This document shows positions 6,644 through 11,744 of a stretch of 11,744 bases of DNA, one piece after another (position 1 is the stretch's first letter; each line of letters opens with the position of its first letter). A program made the translations under genes and the position numbers. The stretch comes from DAIOFH01 sp036745875 (GTDB lineage Bacteria; Planctomycetota; SZUA-567). The stretch is taken from assembly GCA_036745875.1 (NCBI GenBank), contig DAIOFH010000122.1, forward strand, positions 1 through 11,744, in the 5' to 3' direction. The notes below the pieces were generated by a model that was given only the letters and a program-made list of their open reading frames with translations, was not told where the DNA came from and did not search any database.

Positions 6644-7332
6644 CAAGCGGCCATGTCCTGTTAGTTGAAGACAATACAAAGATCATGAATGCTAATAAGC
6701 GCATGCTCGAACTCAATGGCTATACCGTGCGGACCGCCGCGAACATCGCGGAGGCGGCTCGCTGCATCAGCCAAGAAGCGCCCGGATTGATTGTCCTGGA
6801 CATTATGCTGCCTGACGGGTCGGGGTTGGATTTTTGCCGGGAACTGCGTGGAAGCGCGTTGGCGGTGCCGATTCTATTTCTGACCGTCCTGAATGAAAGC
6901 AGCGATATCGTCGCGGGCCTGCGGGCGGGCGGTGACGATTATCTGACCAAGCCGTACGATTACGACGTTTTTCTTGCGAGAATCGAGGCGCTCCTGCGCC
7001 GCGCGGGGCAGACAGGCGGCACTGCCCTGGAACAAGGAATCGGCGACCTCACCTTCGACACAACGGCGCAGCGCGTCTACCGCAACGGTAAGGACGCCCT
7101 CCTGAAGCCGAGGGAATATGCCCTGCTGCGCCTATTGGCGGAAAATATCGGAACATATTTCCCGCCCGAAGTCCTTTATAAACGGGTATGGGCCCTTCCG
7201 CCGTCCAGGGACATGAGCACTGTCTATGCCCATATTTCCAGCCTGCGGCGAAAGCTCGGCATCAATGACGAGAGCAAACTGTCAATCGAGCAAAAGCGGG
7301 GGAAAGGGTACAGGCTGGTGGCGAAAGCGTAA
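6640..7332 (+). CDS. OmpR/PhoB-family response regulator
   Basis: Cytoplasmic DNA-binding response regulator, 230 aa. The receiver domain (about 4-118) has the acidic pocket E10/D11, phosphoacceptor D54 in VLDIMLPDG, T82 and K104 in YLTKPYD. The C-terminal winged helix (about 130-228) has the typical KPREYALLRLLAENIG, recognition-helix region STVYAHISSLRRKLG and wing KRGKGYRL. The ATG overlaps the kinase TGA (ATGA, 6640-6643), with AAGGG about 6 nt upstream inside the kinase gene, so kinase and regulator are made together as a cognate pair. Targets are unknown. The nearby efflux operon, the 84-aa membrane protein downstream and its own operon are the natural candidates. No terminator is evident immediately after the stop. 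Confidence 0.95.
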   Translation: MTSGHVLLVEDNTKIMNANKRMLELNGYTVRTAANIAEAARCISQEAPGLIVLDIMLPDGSGLDFCRELRGSALAVPILFLTVLNESSDIVAGLRAGGDDYLTKPYDYDVFLARIEALLRRAGQTGGTALEQGIGDLTFDTTAQRVYRNGKDALLKPREYALLRLLAENIGTYFPPEVLYKRVWALPPSRDMSTVYAHISSLRRKLGINDESKLSIEQKRGKGYRLVAKA

Positions 7333-7454
7333 TGGCTGCGAAAACTGGATTTTTTACTTTATCACCAAATGATATTTAATCTTGTATTACAGTATAGATT
7401 ATAGAAAATACATGTATCCCTTTCGAATTCCGCTATTGGGCGATAAGGGGATTC

Positions 7455-7484
7455 TTGCAACCGTTAATACGGCTCGTTTAGACT
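7455..7484 (+). promoter_or_regulatory. Candidate promoter for the 84-aa membrane protein gene
   Basis: TTGCAA (7455-7460), an 18-nt spacer, then TAGACT (7479-7484). Upstream, 7383-7412 is AT-rich and holds the inverted repeat TGTATT (7384-7389) / AATACA (7407-7412), a possible regulator site. The gap 7333-7529 holds no other gene. Confidence 0.35.
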
Positions 7485-7505
7485 GGTCTGGGTTCTGACC
7501 CGGCC
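7485..7505 (+). promoter_or_regulatory. Leader hairpin before the 84-aa gene
   Basis: CTGGGT (7488-7493) pairs with ACCCGG (7498-7503) around a TCTG loop. GG at 7485-7486 can also pair with CC at 7504-7505 if T7487 bulges. It ends 12 nt before the AGGAGG ribosome site, so it could influence translation or mRNA stability. Confidence 0.3.
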
Positions 7506-7529
7506 AAGCAAAGTCACAGGAGGAACGCC

Positions 7530-7784
7530 ATGAGTGCATCGATGAGCAGCAGAAGGGAATATGTCGCCGCAGCTCCCGTCAAAAAAGTCAGTGCGGTAAG
7601 CACCAAAGAGGCTGAGGCTGGGACGTACATATCCATTTTCCTTATTGCCGTGGGTGCGATCCTTTTGTGGGTCGCGAGGGATACTGGCAGCATGCTTGCG
7701 TTTGTTCCCGGTGCCGCCGGAGTATTCGTCGGCGTGAGGCATTATGCTCTGCGGTTGTGGGATGCCATACGCGGCGATGATTAA
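7530..7784 (+). CDS. Small membrane protein, unknown function
   Basis: I do not recognise this 84-aa protein. A polar, Ser/Ala/Lys-rich N-terminal third (1-30) precedes two predicted helices, about 32-48 (TYISIFLIAVGAILLWV) and 53-69 (GSMLAFVPGAAGVFVGV), joined by a short ARDT turn; the tail RHYALRLWDAIRGDD is amphipathic and charged. A near-perfect AGGAGG (7518-7523) lies 6 nt before the ATG, and a terminator follows, so this looks like a genuine, well-translated single gene. It sits 197 nt after the response regulator with its own candidate promoter. It could be a target or accessory of the two-component system, but nothing in the protein shows a function. Confidence 0.75.
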   Translation: MSASMSSRREYVAAAPVKKVSAVSTKEAEAGTYISIFLIAVGAILLWVARDTGSMLAFVPGAAGVFVGVRHYALRLWDAIRGDD

Positions 7785-7807
7785 ATCCGCCACCTAAATC
7801 ATAACAG

Positions 7808-7847
7808 ACGACCGCGATCCGCCAGGGTCGCGGTCGTTCATACTTTT
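7808..7847 (+). terminator. Intrinsic terminator between converging genes
   Basis: ACGACCGCGA (7808-7817) and TCGCGGTCGT (7828-7837) form a perfect 10-bp stem, extended inward by TCC/GGG pairing to a GCCA loop. A T-containing tail (TCATACTTTT) follows on the plus strand. It lies 24 nt after the 84-aa gene and 30 nt beyond the stop of the converging minus-strand gene. On the minus strand no clear U run follows, so termination there is less certain. Confidence 0.8.
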
Positions 7848-7866
7848 GGACGGAGGAAGAAAAACG

Positions 7867-8409
7867 TTACAGAGGTTTGCAGAGTATTTGGTGTATTTGG
7901 GTTTGGAAGACTTTTTTGGCATGCGCCGGCGTAATGACCACAGCCGTGTCGGCCCCCGTGCCGGATCCTCCTACAACAATGACTCTCTCGCCATGGGGTA
8001 TGAGGCCCGCGTCCAGGGCCATGACCGAGATTTCCACGCATACCTTCACGCCCTGACCAAGCATGCGCAGGGTGTTTGCCATTATTTCGGCTGGGTACAT
8101 GCCGCCGTATTCGCTGCTGAGTGCCCTTTCGACGCCGCTAAGGACATGCGTGGTGGCGAGCACCGGGATGGACTTTTCCTTGAGCTGTTCGCGCATCGTG
8201 TCGTCCATGCTTGGCTGGCCGTCTACTGAAAAGCCATAGGCATAGGTCACGCAGATAATTTCTACACCCTTATCGTTAACGAATTGCAGCGCCGTTTTGC
8301 CGGACGACGAAGCGACGACGATATGGCGAATGCCATTCTCCTGCGCTGTTTCCAAGGCCAGCTTTACTGTCTGCGCTGTGTTTACCGGCCCTTTTTTCTT
8401 GTAGTACAT
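7867..8409 (-). CDS. Stand-alone pyruvate kinase C-terminal (alpha/beta) domain protein
   Basis: The 180-aa product resembles the free-standing form of the pyruvate-kinase C-terminal domain (PK_C fold), which in true pyruvate kinases is the allosteric domain. It has no catalytic barrel, so it should not be a pyruvate kinase. Visible hallmarks are the N-terminal NTAQTVKLALETAQENGI (10-27) and HIVVASSSGKTALQF (29-43). A Gly-rich C-terminal segment follows, ERVIVVGGSGTGADTAVVI (141-159), likely an anion or phosphate-ligand site. The start chosen is ATG 8407-8409, giving the family-typical MYYKKKGPVNTAQ; the frame is open further upstream, but that sequence lies inside the regulator gene. The ribosome site is weak (AAAGAG, 7 nt). 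Its first 28 nt overlap the 3' end of the LysR gene, implying co-transcription and coupled translation. Biochemical role of the family is not established. Confidence 0.85.
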   Translation of the reverse strand: MYYKKKGPVNTAQTVKLALETAQENGIRHIVVASSSGKTALQFVNDKGVEIICVTYAYGFSVDGQPSMDDTMREQLKEKSIPVLATTHVLSGVERALSSEYGGMYPAEIMANTLRMLGQGVKVCVEISVMALDAGLIPHGERVIVVGGSGTGADTAVVITPAHAKKVFQTQIHQILCKPL

Positions 8410-9305
8410 GGTTTGCTCTTTGTATTGGGGGTCTGCTGCCCGGCATCGTTTCTTAGGAGGTCGATAAAGGCAAGCGCCCCCATTCCCAATGGACTGTGTT
8501 TTCGCCACACGACATCCACCCATAACCGCACCTGGTTGTTGAATTCTGCGAAGACGATTTCAGAGAGTACCGCGTCGTCAATCATCGTCCGCACCAGCGA
8601 ATTCGGCAAATAGGCCCAGCCTAACCCCTCCAAAACCATCTTCAGAGCCGCCTGCTGGCTGTCCGTGTACCATACGTCGTGCGAAAGGACGAAGCGGGCG
8701 TCGGTGACTCTTTCCCTGCCGCCAACGATTATTTGCCGGGTGGCGAAGAGGTCACTTTCCGTGAAGCGCAAACTGGGCGCTTTTGCCGAAATCACGCCGA
8801 CAAAGGTCTCGGAGCCGATCTCCGCGAAGAGTTCGCGTTCATCCAGTCGTGGCCGTTCGAAAATAATGGCGAGGGAGGCTTTTCCTTCGTGCAGCATGGC
8901 AAGCGCATCGTCCTGCGGCGCTGAAAGGATGTCAATGGCAAGTGTGGGGTAGCGCTCGGAAAGGCGCGTCAAGGCACCGCTCCATTCCAGGGCCAGCAGC
9001 TCCGGAGCGACGACGATGGACAAAAGCGTCTCCAGACCCTGGTGCAGAGACAGGGCATGCGTTTCGAAAAGTCGGACCTGACCGACTATTTGCCGGGCCT
9101 TGGGTTCAAGGCTGCGCGCGTATTCGGTAGGCCTGGCTTCCCGTCCCGAACGGTCGAAAAGCTGCAGATCCAATTCCGCTTCCAACAAGCCTATACTCAT
9201 GCTCACCGCCGACGGCACCCGCCCAAGCGACCGTGCGGCGACTGAAAACGATCCCTTGTCCACCACCGCGAGAAATACTTTGATGTCGTCACTTGATATG
9301 GCCAT
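8382..9305 (-). CDS. LysR-type transcriptional regulator
   Basis: DNA-binding regulator of 307 aa, the usual LysR length. The N-terminal winged helix-turn-helix (about 4-62) reads DIKVFLAVVDKGSFSVAARSLG then SAVSMSIGLLEAELDLQLFDRS, which is diagnostic. A linker helix and the two-lobed effector domain (about 90-295) follow. The ATG at 9303-9305 has AAAGGT 5 nt upstream. It is divergent from the PACE transporter, with a 110-nt shared intergenic region, the arrangement of Acinetobacter aceR/aceI, in which the LysR protein controls the pump. Its 3' end overlaps the pyruvate-kinase-domain gene by 28 nt. The likely targets are therefore the pump and its own two-gene operon; the inducer is unknown. 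Confidence 0.93.
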   Translation of the reverse strand: MAISSDDIKVFLAVVDKGSFSVAARSLGRVPSAVSMSIGLLEAELDLQLFDRSGREARPTEYARSLEPKARQIVGQVRLFETHALSLHQGLETLLSIVVAPELLALEWSGALTRLSERYPTLAIDILSAPQDDALAMLHEGKASLAIIFERPRLDERELFAEIGSETFVGVISAKAPSLRFTESDLFATRQIIVGGRERVTDARFVLSHDVWYTDSQQAALKMVLEGLGWAYLPNSLVRTMIDDAVLSEIVFAEFNNQVRLWVDVVWRKHSPLGMGALAFIDLLRNDAGQQTPNTKSKPCTTRKKGR

Positions 9306-9415
9306 GCGACCTTTCAGAAAAATTGATAGGTATTGACTTTATTTAACTAAAAAAACATGGTATATCGAGTAAAAAATATTATGGTATGGTGAAAATGACT
9401 ATAAGGAGCAGTGAA
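9306..9415. promoter_or_regulatory. Divergent control region, LysR gene / PACE gene
   Basis: This AT-rich stretch separates the two divergent start codons. It contains a consensus-like TTGACT (9333-9338, plus) whose best 17-nt-spaced -10 is only CATGGT. It also holds the direct repeats ATGGTAT at 9357-9363 and 9381-9387, and an ATAT-N10-ATAT dyad around 9362-9379 that could serve as a LysR-type T-N11-A site. The pump ribosome site AAGGAG is at 9403-9408. Exact promoters cannot be fixed by eye. Confidence 0.4.
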
Positions 9416-9853
9416 ATGCAGGGAATGAAACGAAGAATTGTCTATGTTATTTTGTTTGAAATAATCGCAATTGTCATCACCACATATGGATTTGCCTTTA
9501 TATCCGGACGAGACATTGGCGAAAGCAGCATTGCCGCGACTATAACCTCTGTTTTGGCAATAGTTTGGAATTTGAGTTACAATGCCCTTTTCGAATATGT
9601 CGAAGCGAGGCGAAACAGTATCGGCAGGTCGTTGGTTTGCCGGGTCTTCCATGCGGTCGGCTTTGAACTCGGCCTTGCTATGATGGTGGTACCGATTTTG
9701 GCTCTGGTCCTCAGAATCAGCCTTTTTACCGCGTTGATGACTAACCTGGGGATCATGCTGTTCTTTATGGGTTACACATTTTTCTTCAGCATGGCGTTTG
9801 ACCGCGTTTTTGGACTTCCCCTTTCTGCCCGGGGGAACCAAAGGAAATCATAA
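9416..9853 (+). CDS. PACE family (AceI-like) multidrug efflux transporter
   Basis: Inner-membrane proton-coupled antiporter of the proteobacterial antimicrobial compound efflux family, which exports chlorhexidine, biguanides and other cationic biocides or short diamines. The 145-aa product has four helices as two tandem bacterial-transmembrane-pair units. Motif 1A is RRIVYVILFE with E15, the position of the essential glutamate of AceI; the usual histidine is tyrosine (Y10). Motif 1B is WNLSYNALFEY (51-61), 2A is RVFHAVGFE (76-84, full match) and 2B is YTFFFSMAFDRVF (120-132, D129). The start at 9416 is chosen because AAGGAG lies 7 nt before it; an in-frame ATG at 9386 lacks a ribosome site. 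The first part of the gene is more AT-rich than its neighbours. Divergent LysR gene is its likely regulator; a terminator follows. Confidence 0.92.
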   Translation: MQGMKRRIVYVILFEIIAIVITTYGFAFISGRDIGESSIAATITSVLAIVWNLSYNALFEYVEARRNSIGRSLVCRVFHAVGFELGLAMMVVPILALVLRISLFTALMTNLGIMLFFMGYTFFFSMAFDRVFGLPLSARGNQRKS

Positions 9854-9879
9854 GTAACGGCTTTGCCATAAAGAAAATG

Positions 9880-9912
9880 CGGCAACCGCCACTTGCGGTT
9901 GCCGTTTTTTTT
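9880..9912. terminator. Intrinsic terminator, PACE gene / TetR gene
   Basis: CGGCAACCGC (9880-9889) and GCGGTTGCCG (9895-9904) form a perfect 10-bp stem with a 5-nt loop, followed on the plus strand by eight T (9905-9912). On the minus strand the stem is followed by CATTTTCTTT, so it may also end the converging TetR transcript, which stops 23 nt away. Confidence 0.93.
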
Positions 9913-9934
9913 GATGATCGGGTATTGGTTCCGT

Positions 9935-10633
9935 TTACGACACAGGCGGCGGGGTATCGCTGTTGGCATAATTGAATGCGTCAAGCTCATAGACGCGGCG
10001 CAGCATTTCGCCTGCGCATGCGTTGAAGAGTTGGGTCGCTTCGCGCCGTGTTTCGTTCAGCGTTTCCTCGAGGAAGGAAAACTGCGCGAACAGTGCGTTA
10101 CAAAATTGGTTGAAGAGGAAGCCATGGTCGATATGCTCGGCAAAGTGGTGGTAACGGTATTTGATAAGGGCATACTCGCAGTAGGTGGCTGCGAGCAGGG
10201 ATTCTTCCATAAGCTCCCGCGCTATCGTCAAGCCCAAACCGGCCATGCCCTTGGCAAGGCCGGGATAAAGAAGATCCGCGAATCCGTCCAGCACCTCGGT
10301 ATGGGAGGCGTATTCGGCCTGAGCCCGGTATAGTTCGGACTTCTCGGAGAACATGTAGCGGACCAGCTTGACGGACAGTAAAAAGCGCAGAAGATCGCGG
10401 TTGTCGAGATCGGGATAGAACTCGCGGGTAATAATGTCGATCTTCTTCAGAAGGTCGGCACGAAGCGCAATGGGGAACTGCTCTTTTTTCGCAAAATAGA
10501 AATAGAGGTGCCCGCGTCCGATACCGCATTTATCGGCGATCTGGCGTACCGTTGTTTGTTCGTAGCCCTGCTCGTACATTAGGTCGTTGTATATACGCAG
10601 CAATTTGGCTTTGATGGATCCCTGGTCTTTCAT
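9935..10633 (-). CDS. TetR/AcrR-family transcriptional regulator
   Basis: One-component DNA-binding repressor-type protein, 232 aa. The N-terminal helix-turn-helix is clear: LLRIYNDLMYEQGYEQTTV, then RQIADKCGIGRGHLYFYFAKKEQF (about 29-52). The helical C-terminal ligand domain (about 60-220) diverges and gives no ligand. GAGGA lies about 6 nt before the ATG. It is on the same strand as the ABC permease gene and begins 106 nt after it. It converges on the PACE gene, so it is not placed as that pump's local regulator. Targets unknown; its own promoter or the sugar ABC operon are possible. Confidence 0.92.
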   Translation of the reverse strand: MKDQGSIKAKLLRIYNDLMYEQGYEQTTVRQIADKCGIGRGHLYFYFAKKEQFPIALRADLLKKIDIITREFYPDLDNRDLLRFLLSVKLVRYMFSEKSELYRAQAEYASHTEVLDGFADLLYPGLAKGMAGLGLTIARELMEESLLAATYCEYALIKYRYHHFAEHIDHGFLFNQFCNALFAQFSFLEETLNETRREATQLFNACAGEMLRRVYELDAFNYANSDTPPPVS

Positions 10634-10685
10634 TTTTTCCTCGGCATTGGCAATCTATCGCATGTCTTCATCTTGCTATCCAAAA

Positions 10686-10714
10686 AGTCTACCCGCAGTG
10701 CCAGGATAATCCAA
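10686..10714 (-). promoter_or_regulatory. Weak candidate promoter for the TetR gene
   Basis: On the complement, TTGGAT (10709-10714) and TAGACT (10686-10691) are 17 nt apart. They lie in the gap between the ABC permease stop and the TetR start. No clear terminator is visible after the permease gene, so read-through from it is also possible. Confidence 0.3.
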
Positions 10715-10739
10715 CCAGAAACACTTTAGTATCCCACCG

Positions 10740-11684
10740 TTAATCCCGTTTCTTGATGCTTTGCAGAAGAACTGCCACGATGATGATCAGGCCCTTTATC
10801 ACATGCTGCTGGTACGACGAGACATGGGTCAGGTTCATGATGTTCCCGATCATGCCTAGGATCAGCACCCCAAGAAGCGTGTGCGTCGCCCCGCCGTATC
10901 CGCCGGAGAGGCTTGCGCCGCCGATGACCGCGGCCGCTATGGCGTCCAGTTCCATCCCCTGTCCCGCGTTGGCGGAGCCGACATTGGTCCGCATCGTCGA
11001 AATAACGCCGGCCATCCCGGCGCAAATGCCGGAAATGGCATAAACCCAGAACTTGTGCCAGCCGGTGCGGATGCCGGCGAGACGGACGGCGGTTTCGTTG
11101 CTGCCGACCGCGACGACCAGCCGACCGAACGAGGTCATGCGCAAAACAAACAAGGTGACAAGAAAGCCGATGAGCATGACCAAGACCGGCCCAGGAATGC
11201 CCAGAATATACTGGGTGCTGAATCCGCGTAAAATAACGGCTTCGCGGGGCAGGCGAATCGGGGCGGCGTTCGAGTAGATGAAGGCCAGGCCGCGGGCTAC
11301 CGTCATGCCCGCGAGGGTGACGACAAACGGCGCCATATTCCGCCACGCCACAAATATGCCGTGAAACGCGCCCATAAGGCCGCCTATGCCGACCGCCATG
11401 GCGATGCTGAGCAATTCCGGATAGTGCGGACACAACAGGGCGACAGCCACGCTGGACAATGCCATGATGGAACCAACCGATAGGTCGATGCCGCCTGTGA
11501 GAATGACCATCAGCATCCCCATGCTGATAAGGCTGTTCGGAGTCACCTGCCGCAGCAGGTTGAACATGTTTTGTTTGGTGAGGAATGCCGGGGATAACAT
11601 ATGCGAGACAACCAGCAAGGCAAGGAATATGATAGGAGTCATATATTTGATAAGGAAGGAAAGTATTCTTTTCGACTGAACCAT
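10740..11684 (-). CDS. RbsC-type sugar ABC transporter permease
   Basis: Inner-membrane permease of a carbohydrate-uptake (CUT2/ribose-type) ABC importer, 314 aa, the normal length. Family marks are MVILTGGIDLSVGSIMALSS (58-77), VALAG-like TLAGMTVARGLAFIYSN, the cytoplasmic loop VGSNETAVRLAGI (193-205, contact with the ATPase), GMELDAIAAAVIGGASLSGG and the C-terminal VIKGLIIIVAVLLQS. About 8-10 helices are expected. The ATG at 11682-11684 has AGGAG (11691-11695 on the complement) with a 6-nt gap. ATPase and sugar-binding genes are not between it and the TetR gene, so they should lie beyond the right edge. The sugar (ribose, xylose, galactose, allose, autoinducer-2 and others) cannot be told from the permease. 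Confidence 0.93.
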   Translation of the reverse strand: MVQSKRILSFLIKYMTPIIFLALLVVSHMLSPAFLTKQNMFNLLRQVTPNSLISMGMLMVILTGGIDLSVGSIMALSSVAVALLCPHYPELLSIAMAVGIGGLMGAFHGIFVAWRNMAPFVVTLAGMTVARGLAFIYSNAAPIRLPREAVILRGFSTQYILGIPGPVLVMLIGFLVTLFVLRMTSFGRLVVAVGSNETAVRLAGIRTGWHKFWVYAISGICAGMAGVISTMRTNVGSANAGQGMELDAIAAAVIGGASLSGGYGGATHTLLGVLILGMIGNIMNLTHVSSYQQHVIKGLIIIVAVLLQSIKKRD

Positions 11685-11693
11685 GCTTAGCTC

Positions 11694-11744
11694 CTATGAA
11701 AGAAATCTACTCCAAAAATTAAAGCGTTTTGTTTTTATCGTCGA
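11694..11744 (-). other. Right flank, possible end of the upstream ABC gene
   Basis: On the complement all three frames close with stops before the permease start. One of these may be the end of an upstream ABC-ATPase (RbsA-like) gene, but the stretch is too short to recognise. No promoter is evident. Confidence 0.2.

Noticed and set aside
9893..10333. Plus-strand frame antisense to the TetR gene
   Set aside because: Begins inside the terminator stem and lies opposite a clear TetR protein; no domain visible.
10726..11433. 235-codon minus-strand frame overlapping the RbsC-type permease
   Set aside because: Different frame of the permease gene, Arg/His-rich and without membrane helices; the in-frame permease is unmistakable.
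1..11744. CRISPR arrays, transposase genes, phage genes, toxin-antitoxin or defence loci
   Set aside because: No regularly spaced repeats, transposase motifs or terminal inverted repeats, and none of the proteins carries defence-system motifs.

Overview
The window (11.7 kb, moderately high GC, few gaps) looks like a chromosomal segment from a diderm bacterium. It holds a MacA/MacB-type tripartite efflux operon, which needs an outer membrane to make sense, and a ribosomal protein L28 with a four-cysteine zinc site and a Gly/Lys-rich insertion. I cannot name the phylum with confidence: diderm Firmicutes (Negativicutes), Synergistota or a PVC-type lineage would all fit. There are no rRNA or tRNA genes, no CRISPR array and no insertion sequence.

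Layout from left to right. (1) rpmB (L28) on the minus strand, with a bidirectional terminator downstream. Upstream it appears to have two tandem promoters separated by a very stable GC-rich hairpin. (2) A plus-strand efflux operon: macA-like membrane-fusion protein, a 198-bp gap, a MacB-type ATPase, and an overlapping FtsX/MacB-type permease, closed by a strong terminator. (3) A plus-strand two-component system: a 652-aa sensor kinase with an extracytoplasmic domain and a 7TM region, overlapping by ATGA with an OmpR/PhoB-type regulator. It is followed by a separate 84-aa two-TM protein of unknown function and a terminator. (4) A minus-strand pair, LysR-type regulator then a stand-alone pyruvate-kinase C-terminal-domain protein, whose coding regions overlap by 28 nt. 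The pair is divergent from a PACE-family (AceI-like) multidrug proton antiporter on the plus strand. (5) A minus-strand TetR-type regulator, and the permease (RbsC type) of a sugar ABC importer whose other genes probably lie beyond the right edge.

Working together: the efflux genes dominate. MacA, the ATPase and the permease should form an ATP-driven periplasm-to-outside exporter needing a TolC-like outer-membrane protein that is not encoded here. The adjacent sensor kinase/regulator is a plausible but unproven controller. The LysR/PACE divergent pair repeats the known AceR/AceI arrangement, but here the regulator is coupled to a metabolic-looking pyruvate-kinase-domain protein. This three-gene cassette is the most unusual context in the window. 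All functions are read from motifs; no database search was possible.
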